64,000 bases of DNA from the NCBI RefSeq assembly GCF_004022215.1, contig NZ_SAUZ01000015.1, positions 1 to 64,000 on the forward strand, written 5' to 3'. Both the position numbers and the translations under genes were made by a program. The DNA comes from Paenirhodobacter populi (GTDB taxonomy: Bacteria > Pseudomonadota > Alphaproteobacteria > Rhodobacterales > Rhodobacteraceae). The notes beneath the pieces are model-generated. The model saw nothing but the letters and a program-made list of their open reading frames with translations. It was not told where the DNA came from and searched no databases. Numbering within the stretch: the stretch's first letter is position 1; the number at the start of each line of letters is the position of its first letter. Positions 62,974-64,000 of this stretch are shown here, piece by piece.

Positions 62974-63273
62974 ATGAATCAGCACCGACCGAACAATCAG
63001 TTCCGGCCCGAAGAGCGTCGGCCGGCCCACCTGTCTCCGTGGCATACCGGCAGTATCGTCAATCGGGTCTACGAGAGTTCCGGACCGGCGGGGAAGCTCC
63101 GCGGCACGGCGCAGGATCTGGTCGCCCGATATCTTTACCACGCGCGTGAGGCCGGGATGCGCGGCGACGCGGTCGCGATGCAGGCCTGCCTGCAATATGC
63201 GGAACATTACCGCCGTATCATGGACCGGATCATGGACGAGGCCAGCGTCGGCCGGTTCGATCGCGGGCGCTGA
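62974..63273 (+). CDS. DUF4167-like protein
   Basis: A 99-residue protein matching the DUF4167 core (NRVYESSGPAGKLRGTAQDL; VARYLYHAREAGMRGDAVAM; QACLQYAEHYRRIM). The chromosomal DUF4167 protein of alphaproteobacteria is longer and has an RNA-binding-like basic region; this short version has an N-terminal Asn/Arg/Pro-rich stretch. Its presence upstream of traG is notable; function unknown. Confidence 0.8.
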   Translation: MNQHRPNNQFRPEERRPAHLSPWHTGSIVNRVYESSGPAGKLRGTAQDLVARYLYHAREAGMRGDAVAMQACLQYAEHYRRIMDRIMDEASVGRFDRGR

Positions 63274-63449
63274 CCATGGGTGTCTTCGCCCGCGGGAGCA
63301 CATTCAGATCGAATCGACGCGCCGCCGCAACCCGGCCTTTTCACCGCCGATAGCTACCCGGCAGCCCTCCCGGGCCGGATTCCCTGTTGCCGATCAGCGG
63401 ATCGGTCACTCTCTGATCGGCTCCGTATCATCTGCAGATCGGAGGCGGG

Positions 63450-64000
63450 ATGCGCGGAGGCCGGATTCTCTGGGGACAGATCGCGGTGGTCTTCACCATC
63501 GTCATGGTGATGACCTGGGCGGCGACGCAGTGGACAGCCTGGCGGCTCGGCTTCCAGGCTCAGCTCGGCAATCCATGGTTCGAACTGGCGGGCTGGCCGG
63601 TCTATCATCCCCCCGCCTTCTTCTGGTGGTGGTTTTCCTTCGACGCCTATGCGCCCGCGGTCTTCATCGAGGGCGGCATCATCGCGGTCTCGGGCGGTTT
63701 CATCGCCATCGCGGCCGCCATCCTCATGTCGATCATCCGGGCGCGCGAGGCGCGAAACGTCGCGACCTACGGTTCGGCGCGATGGGCCGAAGATCGCGAA
63801 ATCCGCGCCGCCGACCTGCTCGGCCCCGATGGGGTCGTGCTCGGCCGATACGACCGGGACTATCTGCGCCACGATGGGCCGGAGCATGTCCTGTGCTTCG
63901 CCCCCACGCGGTCGGGTAAGGGCGTTGGCCTTGTGGTGCCAACGCTGCTGACCTGGCCGGGAAGCTGCATCGTCCATGACATCAAGGGCGAGAATTGGAC
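63450..64000 (+). CDS. traG: conjugative coupling protein TraG/VirD4 (5' part)
   Basis: The first 183 residues of a type IV coupling ATPase that brings the relaxase-DNA complex to the transfer channel. Two membrane segments (about 8-30 and 68-96), then ARNVATYGSARWAEDREI and the Walker A APTRSGKGVG (151-160) followed by VVPTLLTWPGSCIVHDIKGE. The frame is open to the window end. GGAGGCGGG precedes the ATG. trb genes should follow outside the window. Confidence 0.93.
   Translation, partial: MRGGRILWGQIAVVFTIVMVMTWAATQWTAWRLGFQAQLGNPWFELAGWPVYHPPAFFWWWFSFDAYAPAVFIEGGIIAVSGGFIAIAAAILMSIIRAREARNVATYGSARWAEDREIRAADLLGPDGVVLGRYDRDYLRHDGPEHVLCFAPTRSGKGVGLVVPTLLTWPGSCIVHDIKGENW

Overview
The window is GC-rich DNA from an alphaproteobacterium, most likely a Rhodobacteraceae/Paracoccaceae member. 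The evidence is codon bias, Irr- and Mur-like regulation, a DUF4167 protein, and a typical alphaproteobacterial conjugative-element gene order. I see no rRNA or complete tRNA gene.

Layout. (1) 1-11.9 kb is flanking DNA: decayed IS110 and IS5 pieces, a quinoprotein glucose dehydrogenase (gcd), a ferric-iron ABC importer (fbpABC), a NarL-type two-component system, a nitrilase and a lone RelE/ParE toxin. (2) 11.9-33.0 kb is the front half of an integrative/conjugative or plasmid-like element. It holds a large serine recombinase whose 3' end contains a tRNA-fMet 3'-end sequence, an XRE/ImmA pair, two very small genes, a DAHP synthase (aroG) behind an aromatic-amino-acid attenuator, an IS110 copy, a DNA methyltransferase, DUF2285 genes and a low-GC three-gene module that looks like an undescribed defence system. 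Then come an AlpA-like HTH gene, a RepA-type initiator with an origin-like array inside its 3' end, a cytosine methyltransferase with an unusual second open frame, and transfer genes (DUF2840, S26 protease, DUF736, lytic transglycosylase, relaxase). (3) 33.0-61.8 kb is about 29 kb of cargo set between the relaxase and the LysR/traG part of the element. (4) 61.9-64.0 kb resumes the element: LysR, a DUF4167 paralogue and the start of traG.

The cargo is strongly about metals and peroxide. Its left third is an electrophile/thiol module (FMN reductase-TetR-DoxX; HxlR opposite FrnE-like DsbA, NmrA-like and old yellow enzyme). The rest has two divergent control regions carrying five near-identical 15-bp dyads of the alphaproteobacterial Fur/Mur type. 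One drives gpmA leftward and, rightward, a contiguous run ahpF-def-map-HMA_2 protein-three small membrane proteins-P1B ATPase. The other drives leftward two Irr-like regulators, an AhpD-like protein, several small genes, ahpC, an FMN reductase, aroB and a manganese pyrophosphatase, and rightward sitABCD, an outer-membrane barrel and a CNNM/CorC protein.

My reading (inference) is that this is a mobile iron/manganese and peroxide-survival island. It combines Mn/Fe import, AhpC plus AhpF, spare copies of enzymes whose mononuclear metal site is damaged by peroxide or metal shortage (peptide deformylase, methionine aminopeptidase, DAHP synthase, DHQ synthase), metal-free or Mn-using replacements (GpmA, PpaC), and a P1B-ATPase locus that resembles the ferrosome (fez) loci that build iron-storage organelles. 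The ferrosome-like operon, its shared operator and the unnamed three-gene module at 22.6-24.8 kb are the most promising leads.
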